Shown one piece after another: positions 42,611-53,564 of a stretch of 64,000 nt of DNA (its first letter is position 1; each line of letters opens with the position of its first letter). The translations under genes and the position numbers were made by a program. Origin of the DNA: Actinomadura nitritigenes (GTDB lineage Bacteria > Actinomycetota > Actinomycetes > Streptosporangiales > Streptosporangiaceae); NCBI RefSeq assembly GCF_017573545.1, contig NZ_JAGEOK010000017.1, positions 147,124-211,123 on the forward strand, given 5' to 3'. A model generated the notes under the pieces. It saw only the letters and a list, made by a program, of their open reading frames with translations, did no database searches and was not told where the DNA came from.

Positions 42611-42855
42611 GGGCGCCGGCCGCACGGCCCGTCGCGCGCGCCCGCGCCGCGTTCCGGTGACCGGCCGCGGCCGCGTGTCGTGACCATTCCCATGCCCACC
42701 GTGGCCACGGCGCGGCTTTCCGTGGATTCCGCGATCGTGCATGCATTCATCTTGCCCTAGAGTTCGCCGGACTTCAGCGGATATCAGCCCAAGACCGGAA
42801 AAGGCCGACCGATGGGACGGCCGGTCGCTGAATGGCAATAATGCCCGGTTGCCTG

Positions 42856-42876
42856 CCGCCGGCCGGGCGCCGGCGG
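42856..42876 (-). terminator. Hairpin after the FBP gene
   Basis: CCGCCGGC (42856-42863) pairs with GCCGGCGG (42869-42876) around CGGGC, 21 bp beyond the FBP stop on the minus strand. Confidence 0.55.
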
Positions 42877-42897
42877 GGTTCGGGCCCGGGGCGCCGG

Positions 42898-43395
42898 TCA
42901 GGCGGCCACCTTGTCGAGGAAGGCGTGCAGGTTGACGCGCGTGCGGGCGACCTTCTCCTCCAGGGTCAGGGACTCGTCGAGGTCCCCGCCGACCGCGGCC
43001 TGCCTCTTCCCGCGCAGGTAGAGCGAGCAGGCGAGGTCCGTGCAGAGGTACCGGCCGACCGTGTTGCCCTGGCGTCCCGCCTCGCCGGTCCGCCGCGCGG
43101 TCATCAGGGCGACGCCGCCGCCGGTCCGCGTGGTGAGGCACAGCGAGCACAGGCTGCGCGCGGTGAAGCCGCGGGACGTGCCGGACGTCCCGCGCAGCGC
43201 GATCCCGACGAGGCGGCCGCCGCGGTCGGCGACCAGGTAGGCGCGCTCGGGCGCCCCGGGATCTCGCCAGCCGAGGAAGTCCAGGTCGTCCCAGGGGAGG
43301 TCCGCGAAGTCCTTGGGCAGGCCGAGCCGCTTGGCCTCGCCCTTGGAGCAGTTGACGAAGGACGTGCGGATGTCGCGCTCGGTGAGGGGTCTCAT
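42898..43395 (-). CDS. FBP-domain (EF-G-binding, FusB-like zinc) protein
   Basis: 165 residues. The N-terminal helical part has FVNCSKGEAKRLGLP and DLDFLGWRDPGAPERAYLV; the C-terminal treble-clef part has CSLCL and a second pair of Cys in LCTDLACS, giving a four-Cys zinc site with TRTGGGVALMTA between. This matches actinobacterial FBP proteins related to FusB, which bind elongation factor G and in staphylococci relieve fusidic acid inhibition. A role in ribosome rescue or low-level tolerance is an inference. ATG at 43395 with GTGAGGGG context. Lower-GC DNA with direct repeats lies upstream. Confidence 0.85.
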   Translation of the reverse strand: MRPLTERDIRTSFVNCSKGEAKRLGLPKDFADLPWDDLDFLGWRDPGAPERAYLVADRGGRLVGIALRGTSGTSRGFTARSLCSLCLTTRTGGGVALMTARRTGEAGRQGNTVGRYLCTDLACSLYLRGKRQAAVGGDLDESLTLEEKVARTRVNLHAFLDKVAA

Positions 43396-43411
43396 GTCCG
43401 CGACGGTAGTG

Positions 43412-43451
43412 TTCCTAGGAGTATTAGGCAAATTCTTAACCTCTCTAGGAG
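43412..43451 (-). promoter_or_regulatory. AT-rich promoter region with direct repeats before the FBP gene
   Basis: CTAGGAG occurs at 43415-43421 and 43445-43451, 30 bp apart (three turns), flanking the unusually AT-rich ATTCTTAAC. A regulator binding as a spaced direct repeat or a bent promoter is possible. Confidence 0.4.
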
Positions 43452-43466
43452 GCGGCGTCCGGCGGG

Positions 43467-44228
43467 TCAGGCGGGCGGGCGGCCGGTGAGGCGGCCGGTC
43501 AGGGCGGCGGCGGCCGTCCGGACGGGGGCGGCGAGGCCGGGCCAGGTCTCGGGCGGGTGCCGGTCGCGGCGGAACGTGAGGGCCACGGCGGCGGTGGGGT
43601 GCCCCGTGTGGTCGAACGCGCAGGCCGCGATGCTGGCGAAGCCCTCGGTGATGTAGCCGTCCTCGGACGACCAGCCGCGCCGCGCGTCCTCGGCGAGGAC
43701 GCGGCGCAGCTCGCGCGGGGACGCCGGGCCGCGCCCGGTGCGGTTCACGAAGCGGCCGGGGAACAGGGCTCTGACCTGCGCGGACGGCAGGTGCGCGAGC
43801 AGTGACAGGCCGCTCGCGGTGAGCTGGGCGGGCATCCGCACGCCGACGTCGGTGACGAGCGTCGCGTGCCGGGGCGGCTGCTCCTTCAGCAGGTAGAGGG
43901 TCTCCGCGCCGTGCAGGACGCCGAGCTGGGCGATCTCCCCGACGCCGTCGACGAGGCGGCGCAGCAGCGGCCGGGCGAGGCGTTCGAGGGGTTCGTGGCG
44001 CAGGTAGGCGGAGCCGATCTCGAAGGCGGCGACGCCGAGGCCCCAGCGGCGCTCCTCCGGGATGGAGGTGACGAAGCCGTCCTCGGCCATCGCGGTGAGC
44101 AGGTGGTAGGTGCTGGAGCGGGGCAGGTCCAGGGCGCGGGCGATCGCGGAGGCGGGCAGCGGGCCGGGCGCGGCGGCCAGCAGGCGCAGCACCGCCAGGG
44201 CGCGGCGGGCGGCGGGGACCTGGCTCAT
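43467..44228 (-). CDS. IclR-family regulator of the hut operon
   Basis: 253 residues: winged HTH at about 22-55 (PASAIARALDLPRSSTYHLLTAMAEDGFV), then the IclR effector domain with LGVLHGAETLYLLKEQPP and GFASIAACAFDHTG. ATG at 44228. It is divergent from hutH and a perfect dyad lies in the 92-bp spacer, so it most likely represses or activates histidine utilisation in response to urocanate or histidine, although IclR proteins are not the best-known Hut regulators. Confidence 0.88.
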   Translation of the reverse strand: MSQVPAARRALAVLRLLAAAPGPLPASAIARALDLPRSSTYHLLTAMAEDGFVTSIPEERRWGLGVAAFEIGSAYLRHEPLERLARPLLRRLVDGVGEIAQLGVLHGAETLYLLKEQPPRHATLVTDVGVRMPAQLTASGLSLLAHLPSAQVRALFPGRFVNRTGRGPASPRELRRVLAEDARRGWSSEDGYITEGFASIAACAFDHTGHPTAAVALTFRRDRHPPETWPGLAAPVRTAAAALTGRLTGRPPA

Positions 44229-44236
44229 GCTCGCAT

Positions 44237-44254
44237 TGTCTCGTATCCGAGACA
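44237..44254. promoter_or_regulatory. IclR operator in front of hutH
   Basis: TGTCTCG (44237-44243), TATC, CGAGACA (44248-44254): a perfect 7-bp dyad 8 bp from the IclR start and 66 bp before the chosen hutH start. Confidence 0.7.
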
Positions 44255-44320
44255 GATGTCCCCGTCCGGGCCTGCCCCCGCCCGCCCCGGGCGGGTGGAA
44301 TCGTGGGTATGGGTTTCGTC

Positions 44321-45865
44321 ATGGGAGACACGAGTGTTCGGGTCGGTCCGGATCCGCTGTCGTTCGAGCAGGTCGTGGCGGTGGCGCGGGACGGCGCGGC
44401 GGTCTCGCTGACGGACGAGGCGCTGGAGCTGATCGGGGAGTCGCGGGCGCACATCGAGGAGCTGTCGGCGCGCCCCCTGCCGGTCTACGGGGTCTCGACG
44501 GGGTTCGGGGCGCTCGCGACCCGGCACATCCCGCCGGAGATGCGGGCGCAGCTGCAGCTCAACATCGTCCGGTCGCACGCCGCCGGGTCCGGTGCCGAGG
44601 TCGAGCGGGAGGTCGTCCGCGCGCTGATGCTGCTGCGCCTGCACACCCTCGCGACCGGCCGGACGGGGGTGCAGCCCGTCACCGCGCGGACGCTGGCCGG
44701 GCTGCTGAACGCCGGGATCACGCCGCAGGTGTTCGAGCACGGCAGCCTCGGCTGCTCCGGCGACCTCGCGCCGCTCGCGCACGTCGCGCTGGCGCTGATC
44801 GGCGAGGGGCGCGTCCGGGACGCGGACGGCGAGCTGAAGCCCGCCGCCCAGGCGCTGGCGGAGAAGGGCATCACGCCGGTCAAGCTCGGCGCCAAGGAGG
44901 GCCTCGCCCTCCTGAACGGGACGGACGGCATGCTCGGCATGCTCGTCCTCGCCATCCGCGACCTGCACGGCCTGCTGACCGCCGCCGACGTCGCCGCCGC
45001 GATGTCGGTCGAGGCGCTGCTCGGCACCGACCGCGTGTTCGCCGCCGATCTCCAGGCGCTGCGGCCGCATCCGGGGCAGGGCGCGTCGGCCGCGAACCTG
45101 CGGGCGCTGCTGGCCGCCTCCGAGATCATGGAGTCGCATCGCGGGCCCGACTGCACCCGCGTGCAGGACGCCTACTCGCTGCGCTGCTCGCCGCAGGTCA
45201 ACGGCGCCGCCCGCGACACCCTCGCGCACGCCGAGCTGGTCGCCGGGCGGGAGCTGGCGTCCGCCGTCGACAACCCCGTGGTCCTGCCGGACGGCCGGGT
45301 CGAGTCGAACGGCAACTTCCACGGCGCGCCGATCGCCTACGTGCTCGACTTCCTCGCCATCCCCACCGCGGACGTCGCGTCGATGTCGGAGCGGCGCACC
45401 GACCGGATGCTCGACAAGGGCCGCTCGTCCGGGCTGCCCGCCTTCCTCGCCGACGACCCCGGCGTCGACTCCGGCCACATGATCGCCCAGTACACGCAGG
45501 CCGCGATCGTCTCCGAGCTGAAGCGGCTCGCCGCCCCCGCGTCCGCCGACTCGATCCCGAGCTCGGCGATGCAGGAGGACCACGTGTCCATGGGCTGGAA
45601 CTCCGCCCGCAAGCTGCGCCGCGCCGTCGACGGCCTGACGCAGGTGATCGCGATCGAGATCCTCACCGCCGCGCGGGCGCTGGACCTGCGCAGCCCGCTG
45701 CGCCCCGGGCCCGCGACCGGCGCCGTCGTCGCGAAGCTGCGGGAGGCCGTCCCGCCGCCCGGCCCGGACCGCTACCTCGCGCCCGAGATCGCCGCCGCGG
45801 CCGCCATGGTCCGGGACGGCTCGCTCGTCGCCGCCGCCGAATCCGTCACCGGCCCCCTCTCCTAA
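44321..45865 (+). CDS. hutH: Histidine ammonia-lyase
   Basis: 514 residues, the length of Streptomyces HutH. YGVSTGFGALATRHI, the MIO site GSLGCSGDLAPLAH (Cys-Ser-Gly form as in Streptomyces), NPVV, SNGNFHGAP and EDHVSMGW are all conserved. Converts histidine to urocanate and ammonia. I chose ATG 44321 since it places VVAVARDGA at the same distance as in known HutH; GTG 44303 and ATG 44309 are alternatives. First gene of the hut operon. Confidence 0.95.
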   Translation: MGDTSVRVGPDPLSFEQVVAVARDGAAVSLTDEALELIGESRAHIEELSARPLPVYGVSTGFGALATRHIPPEMRAQLQLNIVRSHAAGSGAEVEREVVRALMLLRLHTLATGRTGVQPVTARTLAGLLNAGITPQVFEHGSLGCSGDLAPLAHVALALIGEGRVRDADGELKPAAQALAEKGITPVKLGAKEGLALLNGTDGMLGMLVLAIRDLHGLLTAADVAAAMSVEALLGTDRVFAADLQALRPHPGQGASAANLRALLAASEIMESHRGPDCTRVQDAYSLRCSPQVNGAARDTLAHAELVAGRELASAVDNPVVLPDGRVESNGNFHGAPIAYVLDFLAIPTADVASMSERRTDRMLDKGRSSGLPAFLADDPGVDSGHMIAQYTQAAIVSELKRLAAPASADSIPSSAMQEDHVSMGWNSARKLRRAVDGLTQVIAIEILTAARALDLRSPLRPGPATGAVVAKLREAVPPPGPDRYLAPEIAAAAAMVRDGSLVAAAESVTGPLS

Positions 45866-45876
45866 GGAGCCCGCAC

Positions 45877-47534
<1,658 letters not shown>

Positions 47535-47535
<1 letters not shown>

Positions 47536-48734
47536 TGAGCTTCGAGGGGATGTGGGCGGAGCTGCTGCCCGTCGGGCGCGACGCGGGCACCGGCGGGTAC
47601 CACCGGTTCGCGTGGACGCCGCCGGAGCTGGAGTGCCGCGCCTGGTTCGCCGGCGAGGCGCGCCGCCGCGCGATGCCGGTGGAGCACGACCGCAACGGCA
47701 ACATGATCGCCTGGTGGCTCCCCGAGGACGGGACGCGGGAAGGGGCCGTGCTGACGGGCAGCCACCTGGACTCGGTGCCCGGCGGCGGCGCGTTCGACGG
47801 GCCGCTCGGGATCGTGTCGGCGTTCGCCGCCGTCGACCTGCTGCGCGAGCGCGGCGCGACGCCGCGGCGGCCCATCGGGATCGCGGCGTTCGCCGAGGAG
47901 GAGGGCGCCCGGTTCGGGGTCGCCTGCCTCGGGTCGCGGCTGCTGGCCGGCGCGATCGACCCCGCGCGGGCGCGGTCCCTCACCGACGCCGACGGCCGCA
48001 CGTTCGCCGAGGTGCTGCACGGCGCCGGGCTCGACCCCGAGGCGATCGGCCCCGATGACGACCTGCTCGGACGCGTCGCCTGCTACGTCGAGCTGCACGT
48101 GGAGCAGGGGCGGGCGCTCGCCGAGCCGGTCGGGGTGGCGAGCTCGATCGTCCCGCACGGGCGGTGGCGGTTCGGGTTCGCGGGCGAGGGCAACCACGCC
48201 GGGACGACCGCGCTCGCCGACCGCCGCGACCCGATGGTCCCGTTCGCCGGGATGGTGCTCGCCGCCCGGGACGCAGCCGAGCGCAACGGGACGGTCGCGA
48301 CGGTCGGGAAGGTCCGGGTCGTCCCGGGCGGCGTGAACGCGATCGCGTCGTCCGTCACCGCCTGGCTCGACGCGCGCGGGCCCGCCGACGGCGCCGTGCG
48401 GAAGACCGTGGAGGAGGTCGGCGCGGCGGCGCGCGAGGCCGCCCGCCCCCACGGGGTGGCGGTGGAGCTCGCGGAGGAGTCCTACACCGAGATCGTCGAC
48501 TTCAACCTGGCCCTGCGCGACCGGGTGGTCAGGACGCTGGGCGGCGCGCCCGTCCTGCCGACCGGTGCCGGGCACGACGCGGGCGTCCTGTCGGCCCGGG
48601 TGCCGACCGCGATGCTGTTCGTCCGCAACCCCACCGGCGTGTCGCACGCGCCCGCCGAGCACGCCGAGACCGCCGACTGCCTCGTCGGAGTCGAGGCCCT
48701 CGCCGCGGTACTGGACGACCTGGCCCGCGGGTAG
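47535..48734 (+). CDS. M20-family amidohydrolase in the hut operon (allantoate amidohydrolase-like)
   Basis: 399 residues of the hydantoinase/carbamoylase branch of peptidase M20. Dinuclear metal ligands: TGSHLDSVPGGGAFDGPLG, AFAEEEGARFG, ELHVEQG and the C-terminal GAGHDAGVL with SHAPAEH. Sequence similarity is to allantoate amidohydrolase or N-carbamoyl amino acid amidase, but its position between hutU and hutF with single-base overlap to hutU suggests action on a histidine-pathway intermediate. No hutG is present, so deformylation of N-formylglutamate is an attractive role. Confidence 0.85.
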
Positions 48735-48744
48735 GGAACCCGAT

Positions 48745-50100
48745 ATGCAATGGCATGCCCAGTTCGCCTGGCTCGGAGACGGGGTGGCGGCGGACGTCCT
48801 GATCGAGGCCGACGGCGAACGGATCACGAGCCTGGCGCGCGGCGTCCCGCCGCCGCCGCGCGCCCAGCACCTGCCCGGCCTGACCCTGCCGGGCCTCGCC
48901 AACGCGCACTCGCACGCGTTCCACCGCGCCCTCCGCTCCCGCGTGCAGACGAACCGGGGGACGTTCTGGACGTGGCGCGAGCAGATGTACCGGGTCGCCG
49001 ACCGCCTCGACCCCGACTCCTACCGGGCGCTCGCCCGCGCCGTGTACGCCGAGATGGCGCTCGCCGGGATCAGCTGCGTCGGCGAGTTCCACTACCTGCA
49101 CCACCGCCCCGGCGGCGCCCCCTACGACGCGCCCAACGCGATGGGCGAGGCGCTGATCGCGGCCGCCGCCGACGCGGGCATCCGGATCACGCTCCTGGAC
49201 ACCTGCTACCTCACCGGCGGCATCGGGCAGCCCCTCAAGGGCCCGCAGCTGCGCTTCGGCGACGGCACCGCCGGGAACTGGGCCCGCCGCGTCGACACCC
49301 TCCACGAGCAGACCGACAAGGCGGGCCGGCTGCACGCCCGCGTCGGCGCCGCGATCCACTCGGTCCGCGCCGTCCCGCGCGAGCAGGTGCGGGCCGTCGC
49401 GTCCTGGGCGAAGGAGCACCGGGCGCCGCTGCACGTCCACCTGTCCGAGCAGCCCGCCGAGAACACCGCGTGCCTCGACGCCTACGGCGTGACGCCCGCG
49501 CGCCTCCTCGCCGAGGCGGGCGCCCTCGGCCCGCTCAGCACCGCCGTCCACGCCACCCACCTCACCGGCGACGACATCAGGCTCCTCGGCGCCACCACGA
49601 CCGGCGTGTGCATGTGCCCGACCACCGAACGCGACCTCGCCGACGGCATCGGCCCCGCCCGCGGCCTCGCCGACGCCGGCGCCCCGATCTGCCTCGGCTC
49701 CGACCAGCACGCCGTCATCGACCTGTTCGAGGAGGCCCGCGCCGTCGAGCTCGACGAGCGGCTCCGCACCCGCGTCCGCGGCCACTGGACCGCCGGCGAG
49801 CTGCTCGCCGCCGCCACGTCCAACGGGCACTACGCGCTCGGCTGGCCCGAGGCCGGCCGCCTCGAACCCGGCGCCTACGCCGACCTCGTCACCGTCGCGC
49901 TCGACTCCGCCCGCACCGCGGGCGCCGGGCCCGCGCACGCCGCCGAGGCCGCCGTCTTCGCCGCCACCGCCGCCGACGTCCGCCACGTCGTCGTGTCCGG
50001 CCGCCAGATCGTGCACGACGGCCGCCACCTGCTGGTCGACGACGTGCCCGGCGCGCTGGCCGCCGCCGTCGAGTCCGCCACCCGCGAGGAGCCCGGTTGA
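48745..50100 (+). CDS. hutF: Formimidoylglutamate deiminase
   Basis: 451-residue amidohydrolase. GLANAHSHAFHRALRSR carries the first metal histidines, GEFHYLHHRPGG is typical of HutF, HVHLSEQPAEN and HATHLTGDD supply the third His and catalytic base region, and LGSDQHAVIDLFEEAR the Asp. It converts N-formimino-glutamate to N-formyl-glutamate with ammonia release, so this organism uses the five-step Hut route. The TGA overlaps the TTG start of hutI. Confidence 0.94.
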   Translation: MQWHAQFAWLGDGVAADVLIEADGERITSLARGVPPPPRAQHLPGLTLPGLANAHSHAFHRALRSRVQTNRGTFWTWREQMYRVADRLDPDSYRALARAVYAEMALAGISCVGEFHYLHHRPGGAPYDAPNAMGEALIAAAADAGIRITLLDTCYLTGGIGQPLKGPQLRFGDGTAGNWARRVDTLHEQTDKAGRLHARVGAAIHSVRAVPREQVRAVASWAKEHRAPLHVHLSEQPAENTACLDAYGVTPARLLAEAGALGPLSTAVHATHLTGDDIRLLGATTTGVCMCPTTERDLADGIGPARGLADAGAPICLGSDQHAVIDLFEEARAVELDERLRTRVRGHWTAGELLAAATSNGHYALGWPEAGRLEPGAYADLVTVALDSARTAGAGPAHAAEAAVFAATAADVRHVVVSGRQIVHDGRHLLVDDVPGALAAAVESATREEPG

Positions 50101-51272
50101 GCACCGCCATCACCAACATCGGGGAACTGGTCACCAACGACCCGGGCCGGGGCGACGGGCCGCTCGGCATCGTCCGGGACGCCGCGCTGGTGATCGAGGA
50201 CGGCGCCGTCGCCTGGACGGGCCCCGCGTCCGGCGTCCCCGCCGCCGACGAGGTCTTCGACGCCGCCGGGCGCGCCGTCCTCCCCGGCTTCGTGGACTCC
50301 CACGCCCACCTCGTCTTCGCCGGCGAGCGCGCCGAGGAGTTCGCCGCCCGGATGAGCGGGCGCCCCTACGCCGCCGGAGGCATCCGCACGACCGTCGAAC
50401 GCACCCGCGCCGCGTCCGACGACGCCCTGCGCGCCAACCTCCGCCGCCTGGTCGGCGAGATGGCCCGGCAGGGGACGACCACCGTCGAGTGCAAGTCCGG
50501 CTACGGCCTGACGGTCGAGCAGGAGGAGCGCGCCGTCCGCATCGCCGCGGAGATCGCCGACGAGGTCACCTACCTGGGCGCCCACGTCGTCCCGTCCGAG
50601 TACCGCGACGACCCCGCCGCCTACACGCGCCTCGCCGCGACCGACATGCTCGCCGTCTGCGCGCCCCACGCCCGCTGGGTCGACGTGTTCTGCGAGCGGG
50701 GCGCGTTCGACGCCGACCAGGCCCGCGAGGTCCTGCAGGCCGGGATCAAGGCCGGGCTCATGCCCCGGCTGCACGCCAACCAGCTCGGCGAGGGGCCGGG
50801 CGTGCGCCTCGCCGTCGAGCTCGACGCCGCGTCCGCCGACCACTGCACGTTCCTCGGCGACGCCGACGTGGACGCGCTCGCCTCGTCCCGCACCGTCGCG
50901 ACCCTGCTGCCCGGCGTCGAGTTCTCCACCCGCCAGCCCTACCCGGACGCCCGCCGCCTCGTGGACGCCGGCGCCACCGTCGCCCTCGCCACCGACTGCA
51001 ACCCCGGCTCCTGCTACAGCTCCAGCATGGCCTTCTGCGTCGCCGTGGCCGTCCGCGACATGCGCATGACCCCGGCCGAAGCCGTCTGGTCCGCCACGGC
51101 CGGCGGAGCCCGCGCCCTGCGGCGCACCGACGTCGGCCATCTGGCGGTCGGCGCGCGCGCGGACGTCCACGTGCTGGACGCCCCGTCGTACATCCACCTC
51201 GCCTACCGTCCCGGCGTCCCCCAGACCCACGCCGTATGGAAGCGGGGCCGCCGGGTGGACGCCCGCGGGTGA
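50097..51272 (+). CDS. hutI: Imidazolonepropionase
   Basis: 391 residues. GFVDSHAHLVFAGERAEEFAARMSG, CKSGYGLTVEQE, HANQLGEGPGVRLAVELDAASADHC blocks and ATDCNPGSCYSSSM are diagnostic of HutI, which opens imidazolonepropionate to formimino-glutamate. The start is TTG inside the hutF stop (TTGA) with GAGGAG upstream, the same arrangement as the allantoicase gene. Last gene of the hut operon; convergent with the flavin reductase gene. Confidence 0.95.
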   Translation: MSTAITNIGELVTNDPGRGDGPLGIVRDAALVIEDGAVAWTGPASGVPAADEVFDAAGRAVLPGFVDSHAHLVFAGERAEEFAARMSGRPYAAGGIRTTVERTRAASDDALRANLRRLVGEMARQGTTTVECKSGYGLTVEQEERAVRIAAEIADEVTYLGAHVVPSEYRDDPAAYTRLAATDMLAVCAPHARWVDVFCERGAFDADQAREVLQAGIKAGLMPRLHANQLGEGPGVRLAVELDAASADHCTFLGDADVDALASSRTVATLLPGVEFSTRQPYPDARRLVDAGATVALATDCNPGSCYSSSMAFCVAVAVRDMRMTPAEAVWSATAGGARALRRTDVGHLAVGARADVHVLDAPSYIHLAYRPGVPQTHAVWKRGRRVDARG

Positions 51273-51299
51273 CCGGCCCGTGCCGGCCTCCCGGCGGCG

Positions 51300-51782
51300 T
51301 CAGGACAGGGCGAGGTAGCGCCGGTTGACCCTGATGAGGGGCTGCCGGTCGCGGGCGATGTAGTCGGTGGCGAGGACCTCGGCGGCGAACAGCATGTGGT
51401 CACCGGCCTCGACGCACTGGCGCGTCTCGCATTCGAGAGCCGTGAGGCCCGATTCGGGGATGAGGGCGCCGGAGTGCTCGCCGCGATGGTGCGGCTCACC
51501 GGCGAGCAGGAGGCGGGCGCTCGGACGCCCCTCGGCGGCGAAGCGCCCGGCGAGGGCGCGCTGGCCCGCGCCGAGGACCGTCGCGGCCCACCGGTCGGTG
51601 CGGGACAGCACCTCCGCCAGGTACGACGAGGACGCCACGCCGGCCAGCACCATCGGCGGCTCCAGCGACACCGACATGAACGAGGTCACCGTCGTGCCGA
51701 GATCGTCGCGGCCGTCCCGGACGGTCAGCACGACGACCCCGGTGGCGAACCCCGCGACCGCCTCGACGAAATCGGGACTCAG
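51300..51782 (-). CDS. Flavin reductase domain protein with apparent CTG start
   Basis: 160 residues of the FMN-binding split-barrel flavin reductase family: FATGVVVLTVRDG, TVTSFMSVSLEPPMVLAGVASSS, and a C-terminal DRQPLIRVNRRYLAL. It supplies reduced flavin to a partner monooxygenase not present nearby. No ATG, GTG or TTG precedes the conserved N-terminus; the only start that keeps it is CTG at 51782, overlapping the SppA stop as CTGA with GGGAG upstream. A GTG further in would delete part of the first strand. Confidence 0.82.
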   Translation of the reverse strand: MSPDFVEAVAGFATGVVVLTVRDGRDDLGTTVTSFMSVSLEPPMVLAGVASSSYLAEVLSRTDRWAATVLGAGQRALAGRFAAEGRPSARLLLAGEPHHRGEHSGALIPESGLTALECETRQCVEAGDHMLFAAEVLATDYIARDRQPLIRVNRRYLALS

Positions 51783-53482
51783 CGGATCTCCCAGGTGCCG
51801 GGGAGGGTGAGGGGGCCGGCGGACGGGAGGCCGAGGCGGGCGGCGAGGCCGCCGAGGGACCCCCAGCCGTCGAACCGCGCGGACGCGGCGGTGCGGTCCT
51901 CGCTGGACTCCGGCGGGCGCAGCCGCTCCAGCGGCGAGGCGTGCGGATAGGAGCGGACGGGCGCGTCGGCGGGCAGCCCGGCCTTCTTGCGGGCCAGGTC
52001 GAGCGCGCTGTCGATGCCGCCCAGCTCGTCGACCAGGCCGTGGTCGCGGGCGTCGGCGCCGGTCCAGACCCGGCCGCGGGCCAGCTCGTGGACGCGCTCG
52101 CGGGACAGCCCGCGGCCCTCGGCGACCTTCGCGGTGAAGTCGTCGTAGATCGTGTCGAGGGACGCGTTGATCCGCTCCCACTCGGAGTCGCTGAAGTCCT
52201 TGGTGGCGCTGAACATGCGGGCGTGCTCGCCGTCGGCGACCGAGCCGAGGCCGATGCCGACGCGGTCCAGCAGGTCGTTGACGACGGCCTTGCCGACGAC
52301 GACGCCGATCGAGCCGGTGATGGTGCCGGGCTGCGCGACGATCGTGTCGGCGGCCATCGAGACGTAGTAGCCGCCGGACGCGGCGACGTTCCCCATCGAG
52401 ACGACCACCGGCTTGCCGGCGCGGCGGGCGAGGACGACCTCGCGCCAGATCGCGTCGGACGCGACGGCGGACCCGCCGGGGCTGTTGACGCGGAACACGA
52501 TCGCCTTGACCCGGTCGTCCTTGACGGCGGCGCGGAAGGCGGCGCCGACGGTGTCGGAGCCCATCGCGGGGCCGGAGTTCGGCAGCGGGCCGCCGCGGCC
52601 GCTGCGGCCGAGCCGGATCGGGCCCTGCCCGTTGATCAGCGCGACGACGTCCTGGCGGCCCGGCTGCGGGATGCGGCGCGCGAGGCCGTGCGTGCGGTTG
52701 TAGCGGGAGACGTAGCGGAGCTGCGCGTCCCGGCCGAACTCCTTGCGCAGGAAGGCGTAGACCTCGTCGCGGTAGCCGAGGTGGTCGACGAGGCCCTCCT
52801 CCAGCGCCTCGCCGGCGAGCAGCGGGCCGCGGTCGGTGAGGTCGCGGACCTTGTCCTCGGGCAGGTCACGGGCGGCGGCGATGCCCGCCGTGATCTGCTC
52901 GCCGAGGGACGTGACGAGCCGCTGCGACGACTCCTCGTGCTCGGGCGTGTACGTCTTCTCCATGAAGGTGTTCGCCATGGTCTTGTACTCGTAGCGCTTG
53001 GCGAACCGGGGCCGCACGCCCGCCTTCTCCAGCGCGCCCGCGAAGAACGGCTCCTCCAGCGCGACGCCGGTCAGCCCGACCTCCCCGGTCGGCTGCAGGT
53101 ACACCCTGTCGAACCCGGTCGCGAGGTAGAACGGGACGGTGCCGTGGCCGCCCTCGCCGAACGTCTCGGCCCAGGCGACGGTGAGCTTGCCGGCCTCCCG
53201 CAGCGCCCCGACGGCCTCCCGCAGCTCCTGGGCGAGCGCCAGCCCGATGCCGCCGGTCACCTTCACCACCAGCGCCTTCACCCGGTGGTCGGAGCGGGCG
53301 CGGCGCAGCCCGTCGAGCACGTCGCGCAGGTTCGTCCGGCGCATGGACATGATCGCCGAGATCGGGTCCGCGGGCGCGGTCTCCACGATCCCCTCGGTGA
53401 GGTCCAGCTCCAGGATCAGCGGTGCCGTCCGCCGGTCCCGGGCCTGCTTGATGACGTTGACGACGGTTCCGGGATCCACCAT
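51779..53482 (-). CDS. sppA: Signal peptide peptidase SppA, long form
   Basis: 567 residues with two tandem S49 domains. The N-terminal half supplies the general-base Lys in RYEYKTMANTFM; the C-terminal half has NSPGGSAVASDAIW and the nucleophile Ser in GNVAASGGYYVSM, as in the E. coli type. It degrades leftover signal peptides. There is no obvious N-terminal membrane helix, so membrane association may differ. ATG at 53482. The gene is transcribed with, and overlaps, the flavin reductase. Confidence 0.92.
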   Translation of the reverse strand: MVDPGTVVNVIKQARDRRTAPLILELDLTEGIVETAPADPISAIMSMRRTNLRDVLDGLRRARSDHRVKALVVKVTGGIGLALAQELREAVGALREAGKLTVAWAETFGEGGHGTVPFYLATGFDRVYLQPTGEVGLTGVALEEPFFAGALEKAGVRPRFAKRYEYKTMANTFMEKTYTPEHEESSQRLVTSLGEQITAGIAAARDLPEDKVRDLTDRGPLLAGEALEEGLVDHLGYRDEVYAFLRKEFGRDAQLRYVSRYNRTHGLARRIPQPGRQDVVALINGQGPIRLGRSGRGGPLPNSGPAMGSDTVGAAFRAAVKDDRVKAIVFRVNSPGGSAVASDAIWREVVLARRAGKPVVVSMGNVAASGGYYVSMAADTIVAQPGTITGSIGVVVGKAVVNDLLDRVGIGLGSVADGEHARMFSATKDFSDSEWERINASLDTIYDDFTAKVAEGRGLSRERVHELARGRVWTGADARDHGLVDELGGIDSALDLARKKAGLPADAPVRSYPHASPLERLRPPESSEDRTAASARFDGWGSLGGLAARLGLPSAGPLTLPGTWEIR

Positions 53483-53564
53483 GGCCCCAGCCTATGCGTT
53501 CGCCCGCGGGCGCCCGGTCCGCCCCGGGTCCCGCGCATCCTCCGCCCGGAGGAGGAGGGGCGGC

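Noticed and set aside
41805..42760. Several frames around the tRNA and a possible HNH-like CxxC pattern
   Set aside because: The Cys pairs do not continue into a nuclease motif and frames overlap the tRNA.
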